Part shown: in pieces, positions 1 through 10,010 of the stretch
Numbering within the stretch: the first letter of the stretch is position 1
How the letters are laid out: every line of letters starts with the position of its first letter
Assembly: GCF_000372725.1 (NCBI RefSeq)
Contig: NW_005199478.1
Location: 1,933-65,932, forward strand
Direction: 5' to 3'
Length of the DNA stretch: 64,000 nt
DNA from: Emiliania huxleyi CCMP1516
Taxonomy: Eukaryota > Haptophyta > Isochrysidales > Noelaerhabdaceae
The notes under the pieces: generated by a model
What the model was told of the DNA's origin: nothing
What the model saw: the letters and a program-made list of their open reading frames with translations, nothing else
The model's database searches: none
Translations under genes and position numbers: made by a program

Positions 1-94
1 CGAGCGAGTGGACGGCGCTGAATCCTAATATTGAATATAATAATAATAATAACACTAAGAACAATGATGTCGAGCGAGTGGAGGCGCTGTATCC
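1..94. repeat. 70-bp-period exon duplication around an AT-rich insert
   Basis: The segments 1-25 and 71-94 (cgagcgagtgga...gcgctg.atcc) are near-identical direct repeats separated by about 46 bp rich in TAATAATAA. Read on the minus strand, an intron starting GATACAG and ending ATTAG would remove exactly one copy and the insert. The layout matches several other loci in this window. Confidence 0.7.
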
Positions 95-1036
95 GTCGCT
101 CGACACGGACGCCTCGAGCCCCGCACATGGCTGCACCATCTCGCACAGCACCGCTGGCCTGCCCGCGTAGCGCGCATCTCCGCGCAGAGCCGCCTCGATG
201 TCGCCGCGCGTCGCAAAGTCGACGCCACGCTTGAAGACGAGGTCGCCTAGGACAGGCCCGGGGGAGGTCCGGGAGAGGGTCGAGGAGAGGCGGGGAGGCT
301 GTCTCGTGCCGCGGTCGCCGATGCCGAGGTACGAGTCGGAGATTTTGCAGACGAGGTCGCAACCGCCGCTCTCGACGCCGCGGCCCACGTCGCGCAGCGC
401 GTGGCCGTCCCACGACCCGAGCTGCAGCGGCCTGCGGCGAGGAAGAGAGGGATGCGGCGATGAGGAGGTAGGGGGGAGAGAGAGAGCGAGGCAGCGAGGA
501 CGAGGACAGCGCGGAGGCTGCGGCCTGCGTGCTCCAACGCCGTCAAGCAGGCCGTACCAGTACTCCTTTGTGCAAATGGTGTAGCGAAGAGTGTGGTCGA
601 TGGCGACGCGGTTGTCGCCGAAGAGCACAAAAGCCGCCACCCAGTCGGCAAGCGGCCTGAACGCGTCGTAGATGATGGCGGCGGCCTTCGACGGAGGTGG
701 TTGGTACCAAATACACGGCTCCTCGCCGAATCGAGGATCCCACTCATCCTCCCTCATCACAAACTGCTTCAGCCGCTCGCCCCACGCAATCGCAGCGAGG
801 ACCGCCGGCGTGACCGGCAGGAGGAGCGTCATGGCCGTGCCTGTGAAGCCGCCGTGCCAAAGTCGGTTGTACTGCAGCGCGAAGCGAGCCAGTCGCAGCG
901 GCTGGGTCGCGAGGCAGTAGCAAAAGAGAGCAGTCGCAAGTGCAAGGCGACTGAGCATGTCGGCGGTGCTGTACCACCCAGCGGCCGGCGGCCTCGCCTC
1001 GAGCTGAGCGTGAAAACCCCACGGGACAGCTCGCAT
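1..1036 (-). CDS. Unknown protein, possibly membrane-associated, partial (runs off left edge)
   Basis: The reading frame opens at an ATG at 1036 (minus) with MRAVPWGFHAQLEARPP and continues through hydrophobic stretches (LATALFCYCLATQPL; TLLLPVTPAVLAAIAW) into a conserved-looking segment (WDPRFGEEPCIWYQPP; FGDNRVAIDHTLRYTICTKEYW). A likely intron lies between about 540 and 430, ending in a pyrimidine tract plus CAG, and another between about 310 and 250 ending in CCTAG. After these the frame continues DLVFKRGVDFATRGDIEAAL. The 3' end lies beyond the window. I do not recognise the family. A 24-bp exon segment is duplicated at 1-24 and 71-94 around an AT-rich insert, which probably forms one more intron. 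Exon limits are approximate. Confidence 0.5.
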   Translation of the reverse strand, partial: MRAVPWGFHAQLEARPPAAGWYSTADMLSRLALATALFCYCLATQPLRLARFALQYNRLWHGGFTGTAMTLLLPVTPAVLAAIAWGERLKQFVMREDEWDPRFGEEPCIWYQPPPSKAAAIIYDAFRPLADWVAAFVLFGDNRVAIDHTLRYTICTKEYWYGLLDGVGARRPQPPRCPRPRCLALSLPPTSSSPHPSLPRRRPLQLGSWDGHALRDVGRGVESGGCDLVCKISDSYLGIGDRGTRQPPRLSSTLSRTSPGPVLGDLVFKRGVDFATRGDIEAALRGDARYAGRPAVLCEMVQPCAGLEASVSSDGYSASTRSTSLFLVLLLLLYSILGFSAVHSL

Positions 1037-1230
1037 ATCTTCAGCAAGGCCACCCATTCCACCAAATTGATCTCACGCTAAGTACAAAAAGAATTTAAGA
1101 ACGCTTGTTTGGATCTTGGCACGGCAAAACAGAAGTCTCAAAACAAAATAACGCTCCCCTCTTCTCTCTCCCACGCGGTCCTTAGAGCTTACCTCATACA
1201 GTTTATACTGCTACCGGGAGGGGACCCACG

Positions 1231-2345
1231 CTAGGACCCACCCTCGGCCGCGCCCGCAGGCGGCCCTTTCCCCGAACTCAGCCGCTCGAAGGCCGCGTCG
1301 ACATTGCCCTCGGAGGCGGCCAGCGCTGCGGCGACCTGGTCGTCGGAGACTCTGCCCTCCAGGCCCTCCCGCCGGAGCTTCCGACCGAGGCGAAGCGAGC
1401 CCGGCTGCGCCCCTTGCGCCGCCGCCGCCTGGACGATCAGCGTCCAGCCCCGCGTCGCCTCCTCGTCGTCAGGCTCCGCAGCACCGCTGGCCACCTGTTC
1501 ACAGCTAAACGTGTGATCGGGCTGTGAGCGCCGGGCACCTTGAGCGCCGCCAGCCAAACTGTGTGTCTAGCAGTCCAGACCCAAAGTGGCTCGGCCGGTG
1601 ACAGGGTGTGATCTCGTGTCGGCTCCCCACACGTGTGTGTGTGTGTGCGACTCGTCCGTGCTAGGGTCAGCGTGGGTGAGGTTGATGACTGTGGCGGAAG
1701 TCGGCGGCGCGCCTCCTCGTCACGCGCGCCGTCGTGCATCATGCTCTCGCTCAGGCCGGGCTCGGCGGCGAGGTACGCGGCCAGGTTAGACCGCGCGGCG
1801 TGCGCGGAGGGGCACAGCGCGTGGAGCCAGCGCAGAGCGTGGCCGAGTGGCAGCTGGCGCCACGCTCGCGGCAGCTCAAAGCGGTCGTCGTCGATGAAGG
1901 CGGACCAGCGCCTACGCCGCGAGCGGACGGCCGCGTAGAAGGCGGCGAAGAAGGGGGCGTCGAGGTCGAGGTAGATGGCGCAGTGGCTCACGGCGAGGGC
2001 CTGCCCGATCGTCCTGGCGTGCGAGACGAGCAGCTGCTCGACGAAGAAGTCGACAGCCTCGGGGATGTACAGGATGCGCATCAGCGGTTCGAAGAAGCTG
2101 CGCCACGCGGGGTCGAGAGTGACCGTCCTGCTGCCCCCGAAGCGATCGGTGTCCTGCAGCAGCGTCAAAAAGGCGCTCCGGCACGCCTCGCGATGCAGGT
2201 GGACTTCGCGCGAGTCGTCTCCGTCAAAGTCGACGCGCAGCGTCCAGGTCGCGCCCGCTGCGGAACCGAACGAGGAGTCGAGCAGCCCGCCGCCGGGCGA
2301 GGAGTCGAAGAGCCCGCCGCCGTGATCCAGCTTGCGCTTCAGCAT
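1231..2345 (-). CDS. BTB/POZ-like protein with UBA-like C-terminus
   Basis: Starts MLKRKLDHGGG at 2345. Residues about 30-140 read like a BTB/POZ fold: a strand-rich start (TWTLRVDFDGDD), the element VHLHREACRSAFLTLL, then VTLDPAWRSFFEPLMRILY and a helical tail with LLVSHARTIGQALAVSHC. The frame leaves coding character near 1720; a second exon resumes after a CAG near 1503 with VASGAAEPDDEEATRGW. This second exon ends in a compact three-helix-like segment (VSDDQVAAALAASEGNVDAAFERL) resembling a UBA domain, followed by a stop near 1231. BTB plus UBA would suit a ubiquitin-ligase adaptor, but that is inference. The splice sites were not fixed exactly. Confidence 0.5.
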
Positions 2346-2850
2346 TACTGTGGGCCTTGCTCCGAGTGGGCGCGTCCTGCAGTTAGCGAAAAAGAATTCT
2401 TGCCTGGCGACTCACTCACACTAGGCACGGGGAGCTCGATAGACTCGAGGGGCCAGGATACGCCGCGAGGAGGACGGAGTTGCGCCGAAAGGCGAAAGAA
2501 GCCGCGAGAACAAGGGACCGGCAGGCGGCGGCGTCGCAGGACGAGGCAGAAGAGAACGACGCGACAGAGGAGGAAGTGACAAGGGAGAGAACGACGATGG
2601 TGGGACGACCGCGAGGTGGCATGAAGGTTGCAGCGAGAATCGGCGAGAGACTGCGAAGAGAGATAGGAAGAGGCAGACTCCCTAGGGTGGGCGACGGATA
2701 GCGCACCACACACCTCTCCTTAAAATCCCTGTGTGGTGGCGGCGTGCCGTCCTCCCATCCCTCCCTTGGGTTGTCTGTTTTCTTTCTTTCTTTCTTTCTA
2801 GGCACGGGACTGGCGCGCACTGGCACTAACACAGGTACACCACGGGAGCC
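2345..2850. other. Intergenic region, no supported gene
   Basis: Purine-rich on the plus strand between about 2490 and 2690, resembling the low-complexity coding strand of the 21.5-23.3 kb element in composition. A (TTTC)n run lies at about 2778-2800. Open frames exist on both strands but have no recognisable domain. Confidence 0.4.
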
Positions 2851-2852
2851 GC

Positions 2853-3203
2853 CTAAGCGACTCCTGCGAGGACGGCGAGGCACTTAGCTCCGTGCACTCG
2901 ACCGCCCTCGCCGCAGGCAAGCTCATTCACAATCTGCTCTGCGATGGCCGTGTGAAGAACGACCGAGATACGCTGCTTCTGCAGCCCTAGCCAGTTCTTG
3001 GTGGTCCAAGTCACCTCATCGAGGTACTGGGCCCGCGTCAGTTTGTTCTGCAGCACGTTCGCCGCCCCCCAGAGGATCTCGCCGACCCCCTTCCCAAACC
3101 CACCGAACGACTCGAACAGCAGCAGCCGCACGTCGACGTCCTTGTCCTCCCTGGCGTAGCGATACTCGCCGCCATAGAGTACTAGACTGCCACAATCAGA
3201 CAC
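2853..3203 (-). CDS. Element-derived protein C-terminus, copy 1 (unknown family)
   Basis: The frame encodes GGEYRYAREDKDVDVRLLLF, then FGGFGKGVGEILWGAANV, DEVTWTTKNWLGLQKQR and ISVVLHTAIAEQIVNELACG, ending VHGAKCLAVLAGVA and a stop. A diverged copy of the last 65 residues lies at 33240-33430 (minus), and the terminal 50 bp recurs at about 55343-55392. All three share the sequence just after the stop (gccgcctaagcgactcc), so this looks like an interspersed coding element truncated at its 5' end. I do not recognise the protein. The upstream limit is unclear because it runs into a GCTGTCAGG minisatellite. Confidence 0.5.
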   Translation of the reverse strand: MSDCGSLVLYGGEYRYAREDKDVDVRLLLFESFGGFGKGVGEILWGAANVLQNKLTRAQYLDEVTWTTKNWLGLQKQRISVVLHTAIAEQIVNELACGEGGRVHGAKCLAVLAGVA

Positions 3204-3214
3204 TGGCAGTGACT

Positions 3215-3530
3215 GAGCCCTGGCTGTCAGGCTGTCAGGTGCTGTCAGGTGATCTGTCGGGCTGTCGGGCAGCTGTCAGGCACTGTCGGGTGCCTCTGTC
3301 AGACCAGCTGTCAGGTGCTGTCAGTGCTGTCGGGTGCTGTCGGGTGCGTGTCTGACAGGCGAGGGGCTCTGTAGCTGTCGGGTGCTGTCGGAGCTGTCGG
3401 GTGTTGCTGTCAGACGCTGTCAGACGCTGTCGGAGCTGTCGGAGCTGTCAGGCTGCTGCTGCTATCAGACATTGGGCCGTTGCTGTCAGGTGCTGTCAGG
3501 TGGTGCTGTCGGGGTGCTGTCAGGCTCTGC
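3215..3530. repeat. GCTGTC(A/G)GG(T) minisatellite
   Basis: About 310 bp of imperfect short units built on gctgtcaggt / gctgtcgggt. Unit length varies. It may be intronic or intergenic relative to the minus-strand fragment downstream. Confidence 0.85.
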
Positions 3531-3686
3531 ACACACCAGCCACACGTATGACACTATCAAGAGGAGACCAGCAGGACTCTACTACACATACTTAGCCTCT
3601 ACTCTGCCTCCTACCAAACGGCTTGATCACGCCGGCGGCGGCGGCCGCCTGGGGAGCGCAGATGGCGGCGCAGGCGCAGCGGCGGC

Positions 3687-3876
3687 CGCTCTCTTTTATG
3701 TCCCACTTTGCAGAGCGCATCTCTCTCTTTCTGTTGTGCGAGGCGTGAACCGCGCCATTCGCTCTCACCTGGCAACCCTGTCTGCACGTCTCTCGCGCGC
3801 GTGAACAGGACTCTCCAGGCCCCAAGTGACGTGTGAGTGTTAGAGTTGTTTGGTATTGCTAAAAATCTCTCAGCAG
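3687..3876 (+). mobile_element. Interspersed element 3' end with (CT)n tail, copy 1
   Basis: The 190 bp from ctctcttttatgtccc to aaaaatctctc match 9562-9753 almost base for base. Both encode the same C-terminus on the plus strand (SLSVVRGVNRAIRSHLATLS...RA, stop at 3802-3804) followed by a short conserved 3' region containing ttgtttggtattgctaaaaa and a CT-rich end. Shorter copies of the 3' part occur at 17023 and 35597. Variable 5' truncation with a constant 3' end is the pattern of retroposons. No reverse transcriptase is visible here. Confidence 0.65.
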
Positions 3877-4891
3877 TTCGATCCCGCAGAGCTCACCCCA
3901 AAGTAGCGGTGGTGTGGTCGAGGATGGAGAGCCTGTAGCCGGGCACGGCGTCGTTGCAGGATCCGGCGCCTGCGCACACCCCCGCCTCGGTGCCTCCCGA
4001 GTTGGGCGTGAGCCAGACCTGCGTGCCGGCGTGCTGCCACTGGTGAGGGGGGTCAAGGAGGCCACGTCGGGCGGCACGTGCGGGATCGAATCGCGCTGGT
4101 TGACTTACGCGCCACAGCAAAGGCGGCGTTTCCCACCGCGGGGAGGCGAAGCTATAGAGGAGGGGCAGCGGCGAGAGGGCGGAGAGGGAGCCGTCGGCCG
4201 CCCACTCGGCCGCCATCAGCGTCGCGAGCGAGGCGCCGCAGGAGTGGCCGGTGACGACCAGCCGGTACGTCGGGTGCTCGGCGAGGAGCGCCTCCACGCC
4301 CTGCCTCACGCGCCCCCGCAGCTGCACCCAGCTCTCGCCCCAGCCGTGGTGCACCCTCTCGCCGCACGACCCGCCCGCCACGCCGTCCTGCCACGTCTGG
4401 AAGTTGGTCATCCACGCTCCCGCGTCGAGGTCTCTCGTCCCGCGAAAGGCGACCACCACCCACCGCTCCTTGGCAGCACGAGCAGCGCGGCGAGCTCTGG
4501 TCCGTCCTCGATAGGCGGCGCCTGGGTGGCGAAGCGGGCAACCTCGCCCACGAGCGAGGCCGCCTTCGAGTACGCCTCGCAGCTCGGCATCCCCGGGTTG
4601 CAGCTCGAGAGGCGAGGAGAGTCAAGTTGAGGGGAGGCGGCGCCACGGCGTCGCAGCGGCCGCCGTCCACGTCTGAATCCCGCCCACACTGCACAGCAAA
4701 ACCGCGTTGAGCTGCATCAGCAGCTTTGCCGCGGTAAGGTTGAGGGGCGGGCTCACCTCGGCGGGCCGCGAGGCGGGCGCGTGGCAGCCGTCGTCGAGCG
4801 GCAGCGAAATTGTGTGCGGGTCGCCAGCAAGCGGCTCCGAGTCCAGCAGCGCCCGCACGCGCCATTCAGTCGCCGCCTTGAGCGACCACAC
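3873..4891 (-). CDS. Class 3 (alpha/beta hydrolase) lipase
   Basis: The family signature is clear: VVVAFRGT oxyanion-region motif, then MTNFQTWQDGV, the nucleophile elbow GHSCGAS (4240-4260), the YSFASPR strand after it, and a terminal YRLSILDHTT segment that may supply the catalytic histidine. This fits a triacylglycerol/monoacylglycerol lipase-like enzyme hydrolysing ester bonds. N-terminal exons (MWSLKAATEWRVRALL at 4891; SCNPGMPSCEAYSKAA near 4590) are joined by introns near 4620-4680 and 4030-4130. The frame shifts by 2 nt near 4468, between ELAALLVLP and KERWVVVAF, so either a tiny intron, an assembly error or a real indel lies there. The second glycine of the usual GxSxGG elbow is A. 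Confidence 0.75.
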
Positions 4892-4899
4892 TATCCCCA

Positions 4900-6200
4900 G
4901 ACAGCAGACAGGCCGACGTCTGCACGCGGCCGGCCGGGCGAGAGGCTTGACACGATCCGACCCTGCGAGACCCTGACGCTGCTGCTCTAGCTATCAGACA
5001 TGCGCGCTGTCTGCTGCCACAATGTGCGACCTGTGCTGGCCCACTTGGCGGCCTTCCCGGTCAGTGGTGAGGCGCAGTTCAGAGCTGTCGATGGCGCGAT
5101 GCCGCACTGGTCCCACATTGGTGACACGAGACCACCAAGTTTGCCGGTCCAAGAGAGAGGCACCGGCGCTGTCCTGAGAAGGTGCGTGGTCCCTCTTGAC
5201 TGCCCATGCGCGCGAGGCTGTGTAGGCATAGCCTCGAGAGTGCCAGCAGCCAATCCGAGGCAGTTTGTGACCGGCATTGCGTCAGAAGCGTGCACGCGCT
5301 GGAAGGACACATCGATTCCTACTCCGTACGATCAGGTCGTCACTGAATGCTGGATACTAACTAAGGCCGCGAGCTATACAGGTGATCAATTGTGCAGCAT
5401 GGCACGGTCAGCAGTGCCGACAGGCTGTCGCAAGGCGTGATAGCACGGCCGCAAGTAGAGGGTGTGGACCGTGAGTTGAGGAAATCGGGGGACGCGACCC
5501 ACCTCGCCACAGACGGTGCCGCGCCTCGCCACTATGACGGCGGCACGGCCGCAGCTCGTGTGCGTGCCGCCGTCTTTGTCCGGAGTGAATACTCCAACGC
5601 GCTCGTCGGTGACGGTGTCCCCCAACCTGCGCCGCGCTCGGCGAACCTCGACAGCGCCTTCGGTGGCATGCATCTCTTTGCGCCTGAAGCCTGGAGAGCA
5701 GCTCCTCTGCTGCTCACACACTCTGCACAGTTGACACAGCCTACTGTGCGGCTGCCACAGCTGTGACAGCGATGGCCTCGCCCTCACTGGCCCTCAGTCA
5801 CTTGTGCTGCGGCTTGTGTGAGCGACACTGCTCGGCGACTGCCGGCACACACTGTGAGACCATGGGTGTGAGGTCAAACCACGCTACCAGCGCTTGGTCA
5901 CATCGGCCCCGAGGTCAGATTCTTCTACTCTGTTGATGACAAGACTTGTCTGCTGGCTGGAGCCGAGCACGGGAGGGCCCAGCGCACAACCCCTGGTCAA
6001 CTCAGGGCACAGGGGCGCCCCCCCGTGTACGGCGTATTCGCCGAATTCCCATGAAAACAAGTAAAAATGTGGCAAAAAGAAAAATGGAAACGAAATCGGC
6101 GCCTGCGGCGGGCCATGGGACCCCCCCCCCACCTAGGGCCCCCGCGCCCCCGGAGAGTTTTTTTCTCTAAAGGACCTCTTATCCGTCATCGACTCTCTAA
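4900..6200. other. Gene-poor stretch with weak ORFs
   Basis: An open frame of 146 codons lies at 5000-5440 (plus) and others run on the opposite strand; none shows a recognisable domain. A short direct repeat (ctctaaaggacctc..atccgtca) occurs at about 6166-6190 and 6193-6214, just downstream of the glycosidase-like gene. I see no RNA gene. Confidence 0.4.
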
Positions 6201-6213
6201 AGGACCTCATCCG

Positions 6214-9199
6214 TCAGAAATACTTGGAGAACCCCTCCGCACGCACGGTCCACGACCCGTCACGCGGAAATCCGGGCGCGGGGCGGCCGCCGTCGCCGTC
6301 CCACCCGCCCGCCATGAAGGCGACGGCGGCGAGGAGCGCGCCGTTCGCCGGCAGGTAGACCGGCAAGAAGGCGTTGGCGTAGTGCCCGCTCGGCGCAAAG
6401 CGGCGCGACCACAAGCCGTCCGGATCGGCGAGGATCGAGGCGGCGAGCGAGGCGTTGCCGAGCCGCGCCGCAGCCATCGCGTACATCGCGGCGTCGGAGC
6501 CCCAAGGCAAGTTGCGCAGCAAGGCCGCGATGGTGGCGCCGAGCGTGTTGCGGAGCGCGGCGGCGTCGGCGCCGAGCCTCTCGCCTGGTGCGAAGGCAGC
6601 GGCGAAGAGCTGCGGCGCGACACCGTTCGAAATCAGGGCGGCGTCGCTCGATCGCTCGTAGGGGCGGTAGCCTGGCGGCGCCCCTGGCACGCCACGCAGC
6701 GGCCGCGCCGTCGGCTTGCACAGCCGCGCAAGGACCTCCTGCCACGCAGGCACGGGCGGCAGTCCGAGCCGCCTCCGCCACCGCGCCGCCAGCGTGAGGC
6801 CAAAGCGCCAGTAGACGAGCTCAAAGGTGGGGTTCTGGGAGGTTGCGTCGCTCGCCGGCCGCCCTTCGTTCGACTCGACCTCGGCTGTCCACAGCGGCGG
6901 ACCTACGGGACATGTCTCGGACATGTCCTCGACGTGTCCTGGACTCGACCTCGGCTGTCCACAGCGGCGGACCGAGCGGCAGGCAGGCGTGCGGCTCGGA
7001 GGGAGGGAGGGGCGCCAACACAAAATCGGCCATGAAATCGGCGCTGTCGTGCACCGTCCGGTTGTGCCGCTCGACCGTGGCCTACAGGACATGCCTCGCA
7101 CATGTCATGGACGTGTCCTGGACATGTCCGGTTGTGCCGCTCGACCGTGGCCGCGTCCGGCGCGGAGCGGTAGGCGAGCTCGGCGAACACGATGGGGTGC
7201 ACCTGCACAGAGTCAGTGATCTAGCCACTCGCCTGTGTTGCCATGCGTGCGTGCGTGCTTGCGTGCGTGCGTGTGCGTGTGCGTGTGCTGCCATGTCCAT
7301 GTGCGCGTGCAGCCCCACAGCGTGCAGTGGGCTGCAACCCCTCGGCCCCCTGTGTGCATGCACCTGCTCCCACACAATGAGCGGCCCCGCACCGCCCGGG
7401 CCGTCGAAGAGCGGCGCGCCCGCCGGCTCGACGGCGTCGCCGATCGCCGGCATCAGCTGCGGTGGCCCCGCCATCTTTGGCCACCGCACGCCGCGATAGC
7501 GCTGCGCGACGCGCGTGTGCCGCCGCGCCTGCGCCCTCACGCGCTCGAAGTACGGCTCGCAGCGCAGCGCCAGGTCGGGCCGGCCCCAGAGGAAGTGGTG
7601 GGCGCTGTGCATCCATCTTTTTGGGGAGGAGGAAGGGGGGGGGGGGGTCAGTTGCGGAGCTGGCATCGGGGAGCGGGCAGAGAAGAGGGCGAGGCGCGCC
7701 GCATCTCGGTGTGGAACTTGCCGTACCACGAGTTGAGGACAAGCCCCGTCTCCTGCGGCGGCACTGCTCCTCGAGATCACCCGAGATCGCCCGAGATCAC
7801 CCGAGGTTGCACGAGCGGTCATCTTCCTGCGGCGGGCTGCTCCCCGCCTCCTGCGACATCGAGAGGTACTGTGAGCGCACGACTCGAGCCTCGAGCGCGG
7901 CGGCGCCTGCAGAAAAAGAAACACGCGCTGCAAGAAATGTGCGGAGACAAGGCGCCTCGAGGGCGGCGGCGCCCTTGGCCGCGCTGCCGGACAAGTCGAG
8001 CGCCGCGCCGCGCGACCACTCGCGTGGCCAGTGCGCCGCCGCCGCCGCAAACACCTCCGCCGCCGAGGGCGGCGCGACCTGCTCGCGCGCGGGCGACAGC
8101 CACAGCGTGGCGTCGAGGCAGGCACTGCCCTCCCCCGAGGCGCCTCCCTCCACGCCTCCCTCCACGCCTCCCCCCTCCGCGCGGGCGATCGACCAGTCGT
8201 GCGGCACGCGGCCGGCGGCGAGGTGGGGGCAGCCCCCGCCGCCCAGAGCGAGGTGGACGTAGTGCGTCGTCGCGTCGAGGCGGCGGAGGAGGACCGGGCG
8301 GCCGTCGCACCGCCGCCCGCCGCTGACGAGCGTGGAGGCGTGGCGGTCGGCCTTGCCCCACTCGAGCCCTCCCTGGAAGGCCTCCGATCCGTACGGGAAG
8401 GCGAGGCCGAGGCCGAGGCGGCGCGACCGCACCTGGGCCAGGGCCAGGGCCAAGGAGTCAGAGTCAGGGCCAGGGCCAGGGCCAAGGAGTGAGAGTCAGG
8501 GCTCGGGCTAGGGCCAGGGCGTGTCCGCACCGCTGGGGAGCAGACCCGCGTGGCGAGGGCGTCGAGGGAGGGGTGGACGGCGGTGACGACCGACACGGGC
8601 GCGCCGTCGAGCTCGAACGAGGAGGTCAGCGTACCGTTCCAAAGGTGGAGCGTCTGGCGAGGCGACCGCAGGTCGGACGGCGCGATCGGAGGCAGGCGTG
8701 GGTCGGTGCGGCGGAGGAAGAGGCGGAGCAGCGAGAGGCGGTGAGGGTTGGCGCGCAGCCAGGCGGTCTCGGCCGCCAGCTTTGGCTGCAGCACGGGGTA
8801 CCTGGCGGAGTGGTTGCGCGCAGAGATCTCCGCCTCGGTGAAGCGGAGAGGCTCCACGCCGGCCGGCGGCGGCGTGACGTGCCAGCCCCAGTCGGCGTGC
8901 GTCTGCGTCAGCAGCGGCGGGGAGAGGTAGGTGGCGTTGAGAGTCTGCAGGCCGGTCACGTCTGCGGTGAAGGCAGTCTGCCCGTTGCCCACCGACAGCA
9001 CGGTTTGCGGGTCGACAGAGGTCACGACGACATTGGCGCGATCGACGAGCGCTCGGCGGTCCACTCGAGCACCGTGCCGGCCCTCCAACTTGATCGGCCG
9101 CTGCTCCAGCGTCAGTCCTGGATTCGGTACTTCAGTTTGGTATGGTATCATTGCATCGAAAAATCGGCGGCCGCCACCTCGCACAGGTCTCATAAACAA
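6214..9199 (-). CDS. Six-hairpin glycosidase-like protein, multi-exon
   Basis: The protein reads from about 9154 (MIPYQTEVPNPG) or 9199. An N-terminal beta-rich domain contains LSVGNGQTAFTADVTGLQT and QTHADWGWHVTPP, as in bacterial and fungal six-hairpin-glycosidase-like proteins related to GH65/GH95. It is followed by AFPYGSEAFQGGLEWGKADR, a helical region with RSQYLSMSQEAGS, and LNSWYGKFHTEM. The catalytic-barrel-like part holds HFLWGRPDLALRCEPYF, RYRGVRWPKMAGP, FAELAYR, ERHNRTVHDSADFMADF and NPTFELVYWRFGL, ending EGFSKYF at 6214. At least three introns are flanked by exon duplications (near 7790, 7100 and 6920). The presumed reaction is glycoside hydrolysis or phosphorolysis; the substrate is unknown. 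Confidence 0.7.
6872..6973. repeat. Duplicated exon segment flanking an ACATGTCC-rich insert (period 70 bp)
   Basis: A 32-bp segment (gactcgacctcgg...) occurs at 6872-6903 and 6942-6973, separated by 38 bp built from gacatgtc/gacgtgtc units. On the minus strand, an intron from GTCCGCCGC to CGTAG, one full repeat period, would leave a single exon copy. Confidence 0.8.
7056..7152. repeat. Duplicated exon segment flanking an ACATGTCC-rich insert (period 70 bp)
   Basis: A 27-bp segment (gtccggttgtgcc...) occurs at 7056-7082 and 7126-7152 around a 43-bp insert of catgtc/cgtgtc units related to the insert at 6904-6941. On the minus strand, removing one period between identical GCCACGG starts (insert ends TGTAG) restores ERHNRTVHDSADF. 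Confidence 0.8.
7751..7844. repeat. Duplicated exon segment flanking a GATCTCGGG minisatellite (period 74 bp)
   Basis: tcctgcggcgg.c.tgctcc occurs at 7751-7770 and 7825-7844. The insert has four units of cgagatc(a/g)ccc. On the minus strand, SSPPQE is followed by stop-containing repeat sequence and then PPQE again leading into TGLVLNSWYGKF, so one period must be removed. The simplest boundaries give GA...AG. Related GATCTCGGGC units form a separate cluster at 35968-36095. Confidence 0.75.
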
Positions 9200-9243
9200 A
9201 CGGGGCCACCCTGGGTTCCGGCTCCTAGCCGGATAGAGGGTCT

Positions 9244-9678
9244 GTGGCCACTGACTCGCGCCAAAACGCCCTACCTACCTACCTACACAACAAAACAACG
9301 AAGGCCCGCCGCCTGAACATGGGCTGCAAGGCGCGCGGGCAGCCCAGCCAACCCTTCTCCCACAAGACCGGCCACGGCTACGTCAAGGCGCATCGCGGTT
9401 TCTACCACGACGCGATCTTTGTCAAGCGCAACAACTTCAACCTGCTGCTCCACGAGACGTTCGGCGGCGGCTTCTCGCCCACCGCCGTTCTCAAGCTGCG
9501 CCGCCTCGCGCGCAAAGTCGCGCGCGGCAGCGTTGACCGCACGGCCTACTCGCCCAAGTACTCGCTCTCTTTTATGTCCCACCATGCAGAGCGCATCTCT
9601 CTCTCTGTTGTGCGAGGCGTGAACCGCGCCATTCGCTCTCACCTGGCAACCCTGTCTGCACGTCTCGCGCGCGCGTGA
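9244..9678 (+). CDS. Element-encoded ORF fragment (unknown family)
   Basis: The frame encodes HKTGHGYVKAHRGFYHDAIF, then VKRNNFNLLLHETFGGGFSP and AVLKLRRLARKVARGSVDR, and ends VRGVNRAIRSHLATLSARLARA with a stop at 9676-9678. The last 38 codons recur at 3690-3804. The protein looks like real coding sequence, basic and histidine-rich, but I do not recognise it. It is followed directly by the conserved CT-rich 3' end at 9700-9753, so it is probably the 3' coding part of an interspersed element rather than a host gene. Confidence 0.45.
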   Translation: MATDSRQNALPTYLHNKTTKARRLNMGCKARGQPSQPFSHKTGHGYVKAHRGFYHDAIFVKRNNFNLLLHETFGGGFSPTAVLKLRRLARKVARGSVDRTAYSPKYSLSFMSHHAERISLSVVRGVNRAIRSHLATLSARLARA

Positions 9679-9753
9679 ACAGGGCTCCAGGCCCCAAATT
9701 ACGTGTGAGTGTTAGAGTTGTTTGGTATTGCTAAAAATCTCTCTCTCACAACA
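9562..9753 (+). mobile_element. Interspersed element 3' end with (CT)n tail, copy 2
   Basis: Near-identical to 3687-3876; this copy extends further 5' into the ORF ending at 9678. The tail reads gttagagttgtttggtattg, then ctaaaaatctctctctcac. Confidence 0.65.
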
Positions 9754-10010
9754 AAACAATCCCTATCCCCAGGCCGCGCAGCGAAGCGAAAAAAGATGAA
9801 ACCAGATTGTACCTACCTATTGCAGGGCCCTTTTGAGCGAAACAAGACCAACCTACCTACCTATCTGGGAGGGGCCAGCCAGTGGGGCAGATCCCCTATC
9901 CGGCTAGGAGCCGGACACCCTGATTGCCGATTGCGAGACCTCGAGAGAAACGCTTCATCCACGGTCGAGTCCACAGTTCGTCGGCGCGAGCGCCTGTCGC
10001 GGAGAGCGCA

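Larger units (their letters stand above)
9205..9930. repeat. Inverted copies of a palindromic CCGGCTCCTAGCCGG motif
   Basis: The palindromic motif ccggctcctagccgg with similar flanks lies at about 9217-9231 and, inverted (ccggctaggagccgg), near 9900-9914. Runs of (ctac)n/(acct)n lie just inside both. These could be the ends of a 700-bp mobile element holding the ORF at 9244-9678, but a target-site duplication is not evident. Confidence 0.4.

Noticed and set aside
5000..5440. 146-codon plus-strand ORF as a gene
   Set aside because: No domain, no splice context and equally long frames on the other strand.
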